DNA from: Meiothermus cerbereus DSM 11376
Lineage (GTDB): Bacteria > Deinococcota > Deinococci > Deinococcales > Thermaceae
DNA length: 64,000 nt
Reading direction: 5' to 3'
Assembly: GCF_000620065.1 (NCBI RefSeq)
Contig: NZ_JHVI01000020.1
Span: 1-64,000, forward strand
The number at the start of each line of letters is the position of its first letter. The stretch's first letter is position 1. Shown here one piece after another: positions 38,468 through 49,076 of this stretch. The notes beneath the pieces are model-generated. The model worked only from the letters and a program-made list of their open reading frames with translations. It was not told the origin of the DNA and made no database searches. A program made the translations under genes and the position numbers.

Positions 38468-38994
38468 AAATACAAAGGTTCAACCTGAACACGCCCGCTC
38501 TGCAGGGCAGCCTGGCCCAGCCTGGCCAGGGCCAGGCCGGAAGGGGGTTCGTCCACCACCAGCAATCCGTCCGGCTGTAGCTCGCCCAGCCGGGCACGCT
38601 TGGGAGACTGCAAGACTGCAAGCTGTTTGCCCTCGATGCGGTAACTGCCCGTGTAGCAAAGCTCGTTGCGGGTGCGGTGGACTACCGTAACCGGCCCCTG
38701 GTAGCGCAGCGCCACGGCTTCCAGCGTGTCGACACCTGTTACCGGAATGCCCAGGCCTCGAGCCAGCCCCAGCCCGGCGGCAATGCCCACCCGCAGCCCG
38801 GTATACGAGCCCGGCCCCCGCCCTACCGCAATGCCGCCGAGTTCCTTGAGCCCGACCCCAGCCTGCTTCAAGAAGACCTCGAGCTCCTGCCACAGCACCT
38901 CGGCATGGCGGCGTTCCAGACGGATGGCGCGCTCGGCATGGGGTAAACCCAGCACCAGGTAGGGGGTGGCGGTGTCCAGCGCAAGTACCAGCAC
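38464..38994 (-). CDS. tsaB: tRNA threonylcarbamoyladenosine complex protein TsaB
   Basis: ASKHA-fold protein (176 aa) that supports TsaD in making t6A37 in ANN-decoding tRNAs. The opening LALDTATPYL and the GRGPGSYTGLRVGIAAGLGLA segment are diagnostic. Two GTG codons compete for the start; the second (38994) lies exactly six bases after TATACT with an extended TG element, the geometry of a leaderless promoter, so it was chosen. Divergent from proC; followed by rsmC-like with a four-base overlap. Confidence 0.9.
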   Translation of the reverse strand: MLVLALDTATPYLVLGLPHAERAIRLERRHAEVLWQELEVFLKQAGVGLKELGGIAVGRGPGSYTGLRVGIAAGLGLARGLGIPVTGVDTLEAVALRYQGPVTVVHRTRNELCYTGSYRIEGKQLAVLQSPKRARLGELQPDGLLVVDEPPSGLALARLGQAALQSGRVQVEPLYL

Positions 38995-39000
38995 CACAGG

Positions 39001-39069
39001 AGTATAGCAATATGCCGCAGCTTCAGCACGGCTTCCCCCTGTCCCGTTGGGTCAGCTTGCTGCTAAACT
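39001..39069. promoter_or_regulatory. Back-to-back leaderless promoters of tsaB and proC
   Basis: On the - strand TGC-TATACT (complement of 39001-39009) stands six bases before the chosen tsaB GTG. On the + strand TAAACT (39064-39069) stands seven bases before the proC ATG. Neither has a good -35, but both have the -10-to-start spacing typical of leaderless genes in this phylum. Confidence 0.55.
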
Positions 39070-39076
39070 TGGGGCC

Positions 39077-39859
39077 ATGAAATTGGCCATTGTGGGTGTG
39101 GGCAAGATGGGCAAGAGCATTTTGGAGGGCTTGTTGCGGGCCGAGATACTCGAGCCCAGCGATATTGGCATCCTCGATACCCCCGCGCGCATGCAGGAGG
39201 TGGCCCACGCGACCGGGGTCAACCCCCTGCGCCTGGAGGACTTGCGCCGCTGTGAGCGAATTCTGCTTAGCGTGCAACCCAAAGACCTGGCGGCCCTGGC
39301 GCCCCAGGTGGCCCACCCCAACGTGGGGTACATCTCCATTATGGCCGGGGTTTCCACGGCGGTACTGTCCCGCCGTCTGGGTACCCGGCGGGTGGTACGC
39401 TGCATGCCCAACCTGGCGGCCACCATAGGCAAAAGCTCCACCGCCATTACCGGCCCCCGCGAGGCCGAGGAGGCCGGCGACTTAGAGTTCACGCGGGCTT
39501 TGTTTGCAACTGTCGGCGATGTCTACGAGCTGCCGGAGCGTCTGTTCGATGCCTTTACTGGGATGTCGGCCTCGGCCCCGGCTTATGTGGCGCTGGTAGC
39601 GGAAGCCCTGGCCGATGGGGGGGTCAAGCAGGGCATCCCGCGGGCCCAGGCGCTGCAGCTTGCAGCCGATGTGCTGATTGCGACCGGGGAGCTTCTACGG
39701 AGAAAACACCCCGCGGTGCTTAAAGATGAGGTCAGCAGCCCTGGCGGAACCACCATATACGGTCTGGCGGCCCTCGAGGCCCGCGGTGTCCGTGCAGCCC
39801 TGATGGAGGCCGTAGAAGCCGCCACCCTGAGAGGGCACGAGCTGGGGAAAGACGAGTAA
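39077..39859 (+). CDS. proC: Pyrroline-5-carboxylate reductase
   Basis: NAD(P)H-dependent reductase (260 aa) for the last step of proline synthesis. Rossmann motif GVGKMG (7-12), the [15 protein letters not shown] segment and the C-terminal signature [15 protein letters not shown] (substrate binding) are present. An in-frame TTG/GTG upstream would add ten residues with no similarity; the ATG at 39077 was chosen. Its 3' end abuts a TnpB element: the stop codon is five bases from the element's terminal hairpin. Confidence 0.93.
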   Translation: MKLAIVGVGKMGKSILEGLLRAEILEPSDIGILDTPARMQEVAHATGVNPLRLEDLRRCERILLSVQPKDLAALAPQVAHPNVGYISIMAGVSTAVLSRRLGTRRVVRCMPNLAATIGKSSTAITGPREAEEAGDLEFTRALFATVGDVYELPERLFDAFTGMSASAPAYVALVAEALADGGVKQGIPRAQALQLAADVLIATGELLRRKHPAVLKDEVSSPGGTTIYGLAALEARGVRAALMEAVEAATLRGHELGKDE

Positions 39860-39864
39860 CGGTT

Positions 39865-39902
39865 CCCCTGACTAGAAGTCAGGGGCTTTCAGGAGCCCTG
39901 AA
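39865..39902 (-). ncRNA. Putative omega-RNA scaffold at the 3' end of tnpB
   Basis: Two adjacent stem-loops, one spanning the tnpB stop codon, sit where TnpB guide RNAs (omega-RNA) have their scaffold. The guide segment would be the bases just outside the right end, i.e. the last codons of proC read on the - strand. The structural RNA is inferred from position; its 5' end lies inside tnpB and is not defined. Confidence 0.5.
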
Positions 39903-41024
39903 GATGCACGAGAGCAACTCCGAGCCACGAGGCTGCGTTACGGTCAGCCCCACCAGACGAATCACCTGAGCGCCATTATGGTCAGCATCCCCCACCCACC
40001 CACAGTTCCCACAGGCAAAGCGCTTGCCCTGCCGCTTGCCGATGTGCAGGCAGTGGTGGCAGGTCTGCGAGGTGTAGGCGGGGGGTATGGGAATGACCCG
40101 CACCCCGGCCAAAGCCGCCTTGTACTCCACAAACCCGCGCAGTTGGTGGAAAGCCCAACTGTTGCTGCGGCGGCGCTCCGTGGAGTTCCTGGGCTGGGTG
40201 TTGGTGCGCTCCCGGATGCCCGTCAGGTCTTCCAGCGCGATGGCCGCACCCAAAGCCTGAGCTTCCGAGACGACGGCCTTGCTGACCACGTGGTTCACGT
40301 GCTTCTGAAAACGCTTTTCTTTGCCCGACAGCCGTCTCAGCAGCGCCCCAGCCCTGCGGCGGGTGCTGCGCGTGCCTTTCGAGCGGTTCTTCTGCACCAT
40401 CTGGCGGGTACGGGCGTAGCGGTCGCGCACTTTTGTTACCGCCTGGCCCGACCAGCTTTTGCCGGTGCTGGTTACGGCGATGTCAGTTCTCCCCAGGTCC
40501 ACCCCGATTACGTCCTGGGGTTCAGCCGCCGGGGGAACCTCCCGCTTGACCTGCACATGAAGCCACAACTTGCCTTTGGAGTCCACCAGCGTGGCGCTGG
40601 TGGGTTGAGCGCCTTGCAGCTTTTGCAGGTGGTATTTGGAGAGTCGAAGGTCAACCCGAAGCCGACCCTTGACCGTGGTCAGGCTGGCCGTCTCATCCCG
40701 CAAACGGAGGTCAAAGATGCGCGCGTCGTAGTCCACCGATGTGGGCTTGAAGGCCTTGACTTTGCTGCCCAACTCCTTTGCCGCCTTGCGGTTCATGGAA
40801 ACGCGGGCAATGGCCCTTACCGCGAGGTTGGCGCTCAACCCGAACCTCTGCCTTACCTCTTTGTAGGTCAACTGCTGTATCCGGGCGCTGTTGCGGATGT
40901 TCTCAGGCACAGTCGTATGGATGTGGTTGCAGGCGTCCGCGAAGGCGACCAGCGTAGACCTCAGAGCCCTTTCCTGCTCCGGGGTCGGAGCCAGCCTGAT
41001 TCTCACGGTAAGTGCCTGCTGCAC
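39879..41024 (-). CDS. tnpB: TnpB RNA-guided endonuclease (IS605 OrfB)
   Basis: A 381-aa TnpB with an intact RuvC core: Asp176 in GVDLGRTDIAV, Glu265 in ALEDLTGIRE and Asp348 in GDADHNGA. A zinc ribbon is formed by TCHHC (322-325) and CGNC (338-341). TnpB proteins are programmable DNA nucleases guided by an RNA from the element's right end and help the element to be retained at its site. The frame is uninterrupted and all catalytic residues are present, so it is probably active. No tnpA partner nearby. Confidence 0.92.
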   Translation of the reverse strand: MQQALTVRIRLAPTPEQERALRSTLVAFADACNHIHTTVPENIRNSARIQQLTYKEVRQRFGLSANLAVRAIARVSMNRKAAKELGSKVKAFKPTSVDYDARIFDLRLRDETASLTTVKGRLRVDLRLSKYHLQKLQGAQPTSATLVDSKGKLWLHVQVKREVPPAAEPQDVIGVDLGRTDIAVTSTGKSWSGQAVTKVRDRYARTRQMVQKNRSKGTRSTRRRAGALLRRLSGKEKRFQKHVNHVVSKAVVSEAQALGAAIALEDLTGIRERTNTQPRNSTERRRSNSWAFHQLRGFVEYKAALAGVRVIPIPPAYTSQTCHHCLHIGKRQGKRFACGNCGWVGDADHNGAQVIRLVGLTVTQPRGSELLSCIFRAPESP

Positions 41025-41224
41025 GAGAGGAGTACACCATAAAATGCCACTTTATACAACCAATAGCTCGCGGGGATTCCAGCGGCGTATTCACGCCGCC
41101 CTTGGGTTCCTCCCCGCTCTGAAGAGACGGGGCATCCCCGAAGGAGTTTTGTGAAATTAACCCCGTGGATGCTTGGCGCATTAATGCACCACACATCCCG
41201 TGAAGAGGACGTAGCATAAAAACG

Positions 41225-41773
41225 ATGAAGCGTAACCTGACCCTTGGGCTGCTGCTGGCTATGGTGCTGGCAGCGCCTACCGCCTACTACCCCAACGGCA
41301 TCGGTTACTCCTGGACTTACTCCTCTGGCATGGAGCAGGTGTTTACCCGCGAGCAAAACGGCCTGCTGGTATTCGAGCGGCGGCTGGCCAAGCAGCCGGT
41401 GAGCGCCGATCTGCTCCGCTATACAGAAAATGGTGTGTTTTTGGAGGGCTTGATTATCGGGCAAGCAGTGCAGCGCTACACCCCGCCCTTGCAGCTATAC
41501 CCTGCTCCGCCGCTGGTGCTTGGTCAGGAATGGGGGGGCCGCAGCAGCTTTGGGGGGCAGAGCGTGGCCTTAATTGGGAAGGTTTTGCGCATCGAGGGCG
41601 TAAACGTCCCGGCAGGGCGCTTCAACGCCTATGTGATTCGCACCTCTACCGTGACCAGCGCCGGTGGTAGCCAGGTGATGGAGATTTACTTCGTGCCGGG
41701 GGTGGGCATTGTGCGCTACGCCACCCCCGATGGGGCAACAGTTGACCTGGTGAAGTTTAGTGTGCCTAAATAG
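41225..41773 (+). CDS. Secreted protein of unknown function
   Basis: A 182-aa protein with a signal peptide (about 1-18, cut near VLAAPTA). The mature part is beta-rich (YPNGIGYSWTYSSG at the start; repeated LxxQ/G turns) and ends with EIYFVPGVGIVRY. The pattern resembles secreted beta-barrel or lipocalin-like proteins found in Thermus and Deinococcus, without known activity. TAGCAT lies seven bases before the ATG, suggesting leaderless transcription. The next gene follows after three bases. Confidence 0.65.
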   Translation: MKRNLTLGLLLAMVLAAPTAYYPNGIGYSWTYSSGMEQVFTREQNGLLVFERRLAKQPVSADLLRYTENGVFLEGLIIGQAVQRYTPPLQLYPAPPLVLGQEWGGRSSFGGQSVALIGKVLRIEGVNVPAGRFNAYVIRTSTVTSAGGSQVMEIYFVPGVGIVRYATPDGATVDLVKFSVPK

Positions 41774-41776
41774 GGT

Positions 41777-42265
41777 ATGGAGCTTCAAATTGTCAAGGTG
41801 GAAAAACCGGAAAACCTGAACGTTATCCTGGGCATGAGCCACTTCATCAAGACGGTGGAAGACCTGCATGAAGCCCTGGTTACGGCGGTGCCGGGTATTA
41901 AGTTTGGCCTGGCTTTTTGCGAGGCTTCGGGCAAGCGGCTCATCCGCAAAACTGGCACTTCGGATGAACTGATTAATCTGGCTGTTAAGAATGCCCAGGC
42001 CATCGGGGCGGGCCACTCCTTTCTGATTGTGCTGGGCGAGGGTTATTTCCCTATCAATGTGCTTCATGCCGTCAAGGCCTGCCCGGAGGTGGTTCGGATT
42101 TTTGCCGCAACGGCCAATCCGCTCTCGGTGATTGTGGCCGAGCAAGACGATCAGCGCGGAATTTTAGGTGTTCTGGACGGCCACAAGCCCCTGGGGGTGG
42201 AGGCCGAAGAAGACATCCAGTGGCGCAAAGACATCCTGCGTAAGTTTGGCTATAAAGCTGGCTAG
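41777..42265 (+). CDS. Adenosine-specific kinase-like protein (PF04008)
   Basis: A 162-aa protein of the archaeal/thermophile adenosine-specific kinase family (DUF355). Conserved stretches include MSHFIKTVEDLHEAL, FCEASGKRLIR and GAGHSFLIVLGE. The family name rests on structural work; its physiological reaction is not well settled. Found mainly in thermophiles. It directly follows the secreted protein gene (three-base gap) and precedes a MITE-like repeat. Confidence 0.85.
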   Translation: MELQIVKVEKPENLNVILGMSHFIKTVEDLHEALVTAVPGIKFGLAFCEASGKRLIRKTGTSDELINLAVKNAQAIGAGHSFLIVLGEGYFPINVLHAVKACPEVVRIFAATANPLSVIVAEQDDQRGILGVLDGHKPLGVEAEEDIQWRKDILRKFGYKAG

Positions 42266-42362
42266 AAGCACAGCAGACTTATTTGCCCTACACGTCTCCA
42301 TAAGCGAAATACAAGATGCCGTATCGAAAGTTCGCTTTGGGAATTGCGCCAGGTATGCATTG

Positions 42363-42489
42363 ATACCGGATTCAAAAAGATAATCTTCAAATAAAAAGCG
42401 CTAAGAGGCTATCTTTTTGAATCCTAGAGCACTCCCTTCGGTCGGGTTAGTTCGACACCGTTCGGTGACGAACTAACCGAATCTGGTAT
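42363..42489 (-). repeat. MITE-like element, copy 1
   Basis: A 127-bp element bounded by ATACCGGATTC and GAATCTGGTAT (11-bp inverted ends, one mismatch), in the opposite orientation to copies 2 and 3. It contains two hairpins: GATTCAAAAAGATA / TATCTTTTTGAATC (42369-42382 and 42410-42423) and a 16-bp arm pair with one mismatch at 42445-42478. It fills much of the 339-base gap between the adenosine kinase-like gene and bcp; the rest of the gap shows nothing recognisable except the possible bcp promoter. No coding capacity. Confidence 0.9.
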
Positions 42490-42604
42490 GACTCATCTCG
42501 CTGGTTTTGCCAATCTGCCCTGGCGCAACTTGCATGGCGCTGGCAAGGGGCTTGCAATATAGACAACATTGACCCGGGGGGCTGTGGGTTATCATCCGGC
42601 TGCT

Positions 42605-43081
42605 ATGCTTAAAGTTGGCGATATTGCTCCAAACTTCACCCTACCGGATCAGGAAGGCAAGCTGCACACCCTCGAGGACTACCGGGGTAAGTGGGTGGTG
42701 CTTTATTTTTACCCCAAAGATGATACGCCGGGCTGCACCAAGGAGGCCTGTAATTTTCGTGACGAAAAAGGCCGCCTGGAGGAACTCGGAGCAGTGGTGC
42801 TGGGGGTGTCGGCCGACGATGTGAACAGCCACGGGAGGTTTCACAGCAAGTATGGCCTCAATTTTCCCCTGCTGTCCAACCCCGATAAGGACATGATTCG
42901 CGCCTACGGGGCCTGGGGCACCAAGACCATGTACGGCAAAGAATATGAGGGGGTCTTCCGCTACACCTATCTGATTGACCCCCAGGGCAGGGTGGCCCGG
43001 GTGTGGGAGAAGGTTAAGCCCGACGAGCACGCACACGAGGTAGCGGAAGCGCTAATCGAGTTACGACAACAAGCGGTATAA
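42605..43081 (+). CDS. bcp: Peroxiredoxin (BCP/PrxQ type)
   Basis: Thiol peroxidase (158 aa) reducing peroxides in the cytoplasm. The active site TPGCTKEAC holds the peroxidatic and resolving cysteines five positions apart, as in atypical two-Cys PrxQ proteins; [10 protein letters not shown] and the FRDE arginine complete the pocket. A longer frame upstream is non-conserved; the ATG at 42605 starts the family. TATCAT nine bases before the ATG and a TTGACC upstream (spacer 15) may form a leaderless promoter. Confidence 0.93.
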   Translation: MLKVGDIAPNFTLPDQEGKLHTLEDYRGKWVVLYFYPKDDTPGCTKEACNFRDEKGRLEELGAVVLGVSADDVNSHGRFHSKYGLNFPLLSNPDKDMIRAYGAWGTKTMYGKEYEGVFRYTYLIDPQGRVARVWEKVKPDEHAHEVAEALIELRQQAV

Positions 43082-43129
43082 AGCCGTGCCCAGCGCTGGG
43101 GCAAATTCGGTAAGCTTATAGAGCCTTGA

Positions 43130-43834
<705 letters not shown>

Positions 43835-43899
43835 CCTTGAGTGCCAGACCCTGCTCAAACAGAGCCTTGTTCGGCGCGGGTGCGGCCTTTTCGTGCTCG

Positions 43900-43929
43900 A
43901 TGACGAACAGGATGGGTCTGGTATAAAAT
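43900..43929 (+). promoter_or_regulatory. metG promoter
   Basis: ATGACG (43900-43905) and TATAAA (43922-43927) separated by 16 bases. Transcription would start near 43934 and give a leader of about 130 bases before metG. Confidence 0.55.
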
Positions 43930-43969
43930 GCTGGTTGTGGTTGGGCGCTTTACCCGAATGATGCGAATG

Positions 43970-45970
<2,001 letters not shown>

Positions 45971-46000
45971 AAATCTGCTGGTGTGTTGCGCTTAGGGCGA

Positions 46001-46366
46001 CTACTGCGCGCTCTCCAGATCCGGGCGCAGGCGCACGGCTTCACGCAGATATACGTGTTTGACCTGTTTTTGGGGAAGGTCGGTGTTCCACAGCATCATC
46101 ACCCGGATGACCCTGGACAAAGCGCCGGGAACCGGAATCTCGCGGGAGTTGATCAGGGGAACCATCTGCATCCCCAGTTGCCGCGCGGCTTCTGCCGGGA
46201 AAGCAGCCCGCAGGTCGTCGGTCAGGGTGAAGAACATGGCCCCTATGGTGTCAAAATCGGTGATCTGGTTGGCCTCGAGCATCTTTTGCAGCAGCTCGCG
46301 GGTAGCGCTCAGGATGGCTTCCCGGCTATCCTCGTCGACTGTAATGGCGCCACGAACTCCTCGCAT
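46001..46366 (-). CDS. aroH: Chorismate mutase, AroH class
   Basis: Monofunctional AroH-type chorismate mutase (121 aa), converting chorismate to prephenate for Phe and Tyr synthesis. Active-site residues known from Bacillus AroH are recognisable: Arg in RGVRGAI, Glu in LINSREIPV, Arg in RVIRVMM and Tyr in HVYLREAV. Two adjacent ATGs are possible starts; the second was chosen. It faces metG tail to tail, 30 bases away. Confidence 0.92.
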   Translation of the reverse strand: MRGVRGAITVDEDSREAILSATRELLQKMLEANQITDFDTIGAMFFTLTDDLRAAFPAEAARQLGMQMVPLINSREIPVPGALSRVIRVMMLWNTDLPQKQVKHVYLREAVRLRPDLESAQ

Positions 46367-46392
46367 CATTGTGTGCGCGATTTTATCCCAGC

Positions 46393-46421
46393 TTGCCCTT
46401 CCCGCCTAGACCTGCTATATT
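46393..46421 (+). promoter_or_regulatory. rpmE promoter
   Basis: TTGCCC (46393-46398), 17 bases, TATATT (46416-46421). The transcript would carry a leader of about 37 bases with hairpin GCACGG-CAAAAT-CCGTGC (46435-46452) just before the ribosome-binding site AGGAGA. Confidence 0.65.
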
Positions 46422-46464
46422 TAGCAAGTTGACAGCACGGCAAAATCCGTGCCCAGGAGAGAAT

Positions 46465-46686
46465 ATGAAAGAGAAAATTCACCCCAAGCTGGTTCCCTGC
46501 AAGATCATCTGCAACGGCGAGGTGGTCATGCAAACCTACAGCACCAAGCCCGAGATTCACGTCGAAGTATGGAGCGGAAACCACCCGTTCTGGACCGGTC
46601 AGCAGCGCTTTGTGGACACCGAAGGCCGGGTCGAGAAGTTCCAGAAGAAGTTCGGTGGTACTTACGGCAAGAAGGCCAAAAAGTAA
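46465..46686 (+). CDS. rpmE: 50S ribosomal protein L31, zinc-less form
   Basis: L31 (73 aa) of the large subunit, bridging to the small subunit head. MKEKIHPKLVP and TYSTKPEIHVEV and GQQRFVDTEGRVEKF are family hallmarks. The zinc-binding form has CxC/CxxC pairs; here the positions read IICNGEV and VEVWSGNHPF, leaving one cysteine of four, so this is a C-minus type. AGGAGA precedes the ATG. Strong own promoter and terminator. Confidence 0.95.
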   Translation: MKEKIHPKLVPCKIICNGEVVMQTYSTKPEIHVEVWSGNHPFWTGQQRFVDTEGRVEKFQKKFGGTYGKKAKK

Positions 46687-46708
46687 TAGCCTGCGGCATG
46701 CTCGAGCG

Positions 46709-46735
46709 GGTGAGCGTTTGCTCACCTGTTTTTTT
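46709..46735 (+). terminator. rpmE intrinsic terminator
   Basis: Perfect 7-bp stem GGTGAGC-GTTT-GCTCACC followed by TG and seven T. It is flanked by a further pair of GCTCGAGC palindromes. Confidence 0.9.
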
Positions 46736-46765
46736 GGCTCGAGCCCACCTTGCCAGCAACCACTA

Positions 46766-46923
46766 ATACCAGATTCGGTTAGTTCGTCACCGTTCGGTGA
46801 CGAACTAACCCGACCGAAGGGATACGCTTTCTTCGCCGAGCGCAGCGAGGGGTGTGCTCTAGGATTCAAAAAGATAGCCCCTTGATGTTTTTTGTTTGAA
46901 GAGTATCTTTTTGAATCCGGTAT
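46766..46923 (+). repeat. MITE-like element, copy 2 (with insertion)
   Basis: A 158-bp copy with ends ATACCAGATTC and GAATCCGGTAT. Hairpin 1 (46777-46810) has perfect 16-bp arms GGTTAGTTCGTCACCG / CGGTGACGAACTAACC with loop TT; hairpin 2 uses GATTCAAAAAGATA (46863-46876) and its complement (46904-46917). A 31-base segment absent from the other two copies, with its own small inverted repeat (TCGC...GCGA), is inserted after GAAGGGA. Located between rpmE and tdk. Confidence 0.9.
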
Positions 46924-46978
46924 AACAATGCCGAGCTGTTCCGGCCCTGTTGTGGGTAGGATATGCTAGGCAGCGGTT

Positions 46979-47587
46979 ATGAGTTTGCCCCATCTTCCGC
47001 ACCACCAGGGTTGGATAGAAGTTGTGGTTGGGCCCATGTTTTCCGGCAAGTCGGACGAGCTTATTCGGCGCATCAAGCGGGCCCTCATTGCCCGGCAGCG
47101 GGTGCTGGTATTCAAGCCGCGCCTAGACCACCGCTACCATGCCACCGACGTCTACAGCCACGATGGTAGACGGGCCGAGGCCATTCCCGTGAGCAACTCC
47201 GCCGAGCTGAGGGTTCACTTATCTGACCCCCTGCCCGATGTGGTGGCCGTGGACGAGGCACAATTTTTTGATGAAGGCCTGATTAAACTGGTGCTCGAGC
47301 TTGCCGATAAGGGCGTGCGGGTAATTTGCGCTGGCCTGGACATGGACTTTCGTGGTGAGCCGTTCGGCATCATACCCCAGCTGCTCTCACGGGCCGAGTA
47401 TGTGGAGAAGCTCTACGCGGTTTGTCCGGTATGCGGAGCTCCGGCCACCCGCACCCAGCGCTTCGTGAACGGCAAACCGGCCCGCTACGATGACCCCGTA
47501 ATTCTGGTGGGGGCCAGCGAGGCCTACGAGCCGCGCTGCCGCAAGTGCCACACCGTTGTGACCAAAGAGGTGCAGGAGATCCTGTAG
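46979..47587 (+). CDS. tdk: Thymidine kinase
   Basis: Type II thymidine kinase (202 aa), phosphorylating thymidine with ATP in the salvage pathway. P-loop [14 protein letters not shown], catalytic Glu in [11 protein letters not shown] and an intact zinc ribbon (CPVC and CRKCH) are visible. A TATGCT box 11 bases before the ATG could be the -10. Located just downstream of MITE copy 2. Confidence 0.94.
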   Translation: MSLPHLPHHQGWIEVVVGPMFSGKSDELIRRIKRALIARQRVLVFKPRLDHRYHATDVYSHDGRRAEAIPVSNSAELRVHLSDPLPDVVAVDEAQFFDEGLIKLVLELADKGVRVICAGLDMDFRGEPFGIIPQLLSRAEYVEKLYAVCPVCGAPATRTQRFVNGKPARYDDPVILVGASEAYEPRCRKCHTVVTKEVQEIL

Positions 47588-47624
47588 TGCAGCCCCAGTA
47601 TCCTAAGCCGCGCTACCATCCGAT

Positions 47625-48029
47625 TTACTTTTTGCCTTTGCGCGGTGTTTTGCGGGCTTTTTGTAGCACCAGCTCGAGCACCCCGCCCTTCAGCGAGGCC
47701 TGCGCCATACCTGCGACGATGGGTTCGGGCAGGGTCAGGGAGCGGCGAAATGGTCCGGCGGGGCGTTCTTGACGGTAAAACCTACCCTGCTGCGGGTGCC
47801 GCAACCCGGCCAGGATGATGGTCTGGCCCTCTTCTTGAAGTTCCAGGTCTTCGTTTTTTACACCCGGCACGTCAACTAGAATGCGAAACTGCGTGCCTTC
47901 GTCTATCACATCTATAGCCGGTACCCATTCGCCCAGGGCTTCCTGGGAAGCAAACCGCCTCGAGAGTTCGTCGAGTTGTTGCCGGATGGTTTGCAAGCGT
48001 TCAATCGCATCGAAGTGTTCAATGGTCAT
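47625..48029 (-). CDS. Small heat shock protein (Hsp20/alpha-crystallin family)
   Basis: A 134-aa Hsp20 chaperone that holds unfolding proteins. The alpha-crystallin domain runs about residues 33-120, with FYRQERPAGPFRRSLTLPE and the A-x-x-x-G-V-L motif as ASLKGGVLEL. The N-terminal arm contains a heptad-like helix. The longer frame upstream overlaps the divergent miaA; the ATG at 48029 was chosen. The C-terminal IxI/V motif is absent, the tail being Lys/Arg-rich. Confidence 0.9.
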   Translation of the reverse strand: MTIEHFDAIERLQTIRQQLDELSRRFASQEALGEWVPAIDVIDEGTQFRILVDVPGVKNEDLELQEEGQTIILAGLRHPQQGRFYRQERPAGPFRRSLTLPEPIVAGMAQASLKGGVLELVLQKARKTPRKGKK

Positions 48030-48069
48030 GGTCTCGAGAATATCATGATTGCAGCGGAGGGCCAGTCCC

Positions 48070-49002
48070 ATGGATAACGCAGATTCGCATTACGCGCCCA
48101 TCATCCCGCTATTAACCGGCCCCACTGCAACTGGTAAGACCGAGCTAGCCTTGCGCCTGGGGCGACTTTTCCCAGTTGTGGTGGTTTCTGCCGATGCCAG
48201 TATGGTGTACCGGGGGATGGACATTGGGACTGCCAAGCCCAGCCAGGCCGAGCGGCTCCAGGTTAAGCACTACCTCATAGACGTAGTCTGGCCCAGCCAG
48301 AGCTTCAGTGTGGCGGATTATCTTGGCCTGGCCGAGGAAGCCATTCAGGAGGTCCTCGAGCAAGGCCATACACCGCTGGTTGTGGGCGGAACCGGCTACT
48401 ACATCCGTGCGCTTTCGGAGGGGCTCCACCAGCTCCCCGAGCCGGATGTGGCGCTTCAGGCCGAACTCTGGCAGGCGCTGGAGGTTGGCGGAGTTGAACC
48501 GCTGTTGGAAGAACTTCGGGCCGCCAGCCCCGAGGATGCCCTGCGGGTGCAGCGTAACCCCCGCCGCATTGTACGGGCCCTGGAGGTGCTGCGCCGTACT
48601 GGCCTGCCCCCGGCCCGGTTTCCCAAGCGTACGCCCCGGTTTCGCTATCGCAAGCTGATCTTGTGGCCTTCCTGGGGATGGCTCGAGCCCCGCCTTGCCC
48701 TCCGCGTGGAGCGCATGTTTGAGCAGGGGCTGGTGCAGGAGGTGGAGCATCTGCTGCGGGCGTATCCGCAGATGCCTACGGCTTTGCAGAGCATTGGCTA
48801 CAAAGAGGTGGCCGCGCATTTGCGGGGCCAGATGACCCTCGAGCAGGCGCGGCAAGCCACCATTCGGGCCACCCGGGCCTACGCCAAACGCCAGTACACC
48901 TGGTTCCGCAAGGAGCCTGGCGAGGTGGCCTTTCTGCCCCATGGCGGCGACGAAGCGTGGCCTGGTGTGCGGGATTGGTTTGAGCACTTTCTCCAGTCGT
49001 AG
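48070..49002 (+). CDS. miaA: tRNA dimethylallyltransferase
   Basis: Adds the dimethylallyl group to A37 of tRNAs reading UNN codons (310 aa). P-loop [15 protein letters not shown], the [18 protein letters not shown] motif and [12 protein letters not shown] are typical. GGAGGG lies nine bases before the ATG at 48070. Only 40 bases separate it from the divergent hsp20 start, so both promoters must overlap. Confidence 0.95.
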   Translation: MDNADSHYAPIIPLLTGPTATGKTELALRLGRLFPVVVVSADASMVYRGMDIGTAKPSQAERLQVKHYLIDVVWPSQSFSVADYLGLAEEAIQEVLEQGHTPLVVGGTGYYIRALSEGLHQLPEPDVALQAELWQALEVGGVEPLLEELRAASPEDALRVQRNPRRIVRALEVLRRTGLPPARFPKRTPRFRYRKLILWPSWGWLEPRLALRVERMFEQGLVQEVEHLLRAYPQMPTALQSIGYKEVAAHLRGQMTLEQARQATIRATRAYAKRQYTWFRKEPGEVAFLPHGGDEAWPGVRDWFEHFLQS

Positions 49003-49076
49003 AGCCCTGCAGCAGACCAAAGGATTTAGGTTTTTCCCGAGCCTAAGCGACCATGCTATCCAGTCCGGCAAGCTTT

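Larger units (their letters stand above)
39860..41155 (-). mobile_element. IS200/IS605-type TnpB-only element
   Basis: A solo tnpB gene is flanked by sub-terminal hairpins. At its 3' side: CCCCTGAC-TAGAA-GTCAGGGG (39865-39885, perfect 8-bp stem overlapping the tnpB stop codon) and TTCAGG-AGC-CCTGAA (39888-39902). At its 5' side: GCGGCGT-ATTC-ACGCCGC (41082-41099) and an imperfect CCCCG...CGGGG stem (about 41116-41136). No tnpA is present, so the element would need transposase in trans. The outer ends are not defined by inverted repeats in this family; limits given are approximate. Confidence 0.65.

Noticed and set aside
41102-41155. Second CRISPR- or riboswitch-like structure upstream of the secreted protein
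   Set aside because: The stem CCCCG...CGGGG fits the left end of the TnpB element better than any known riboswitch.
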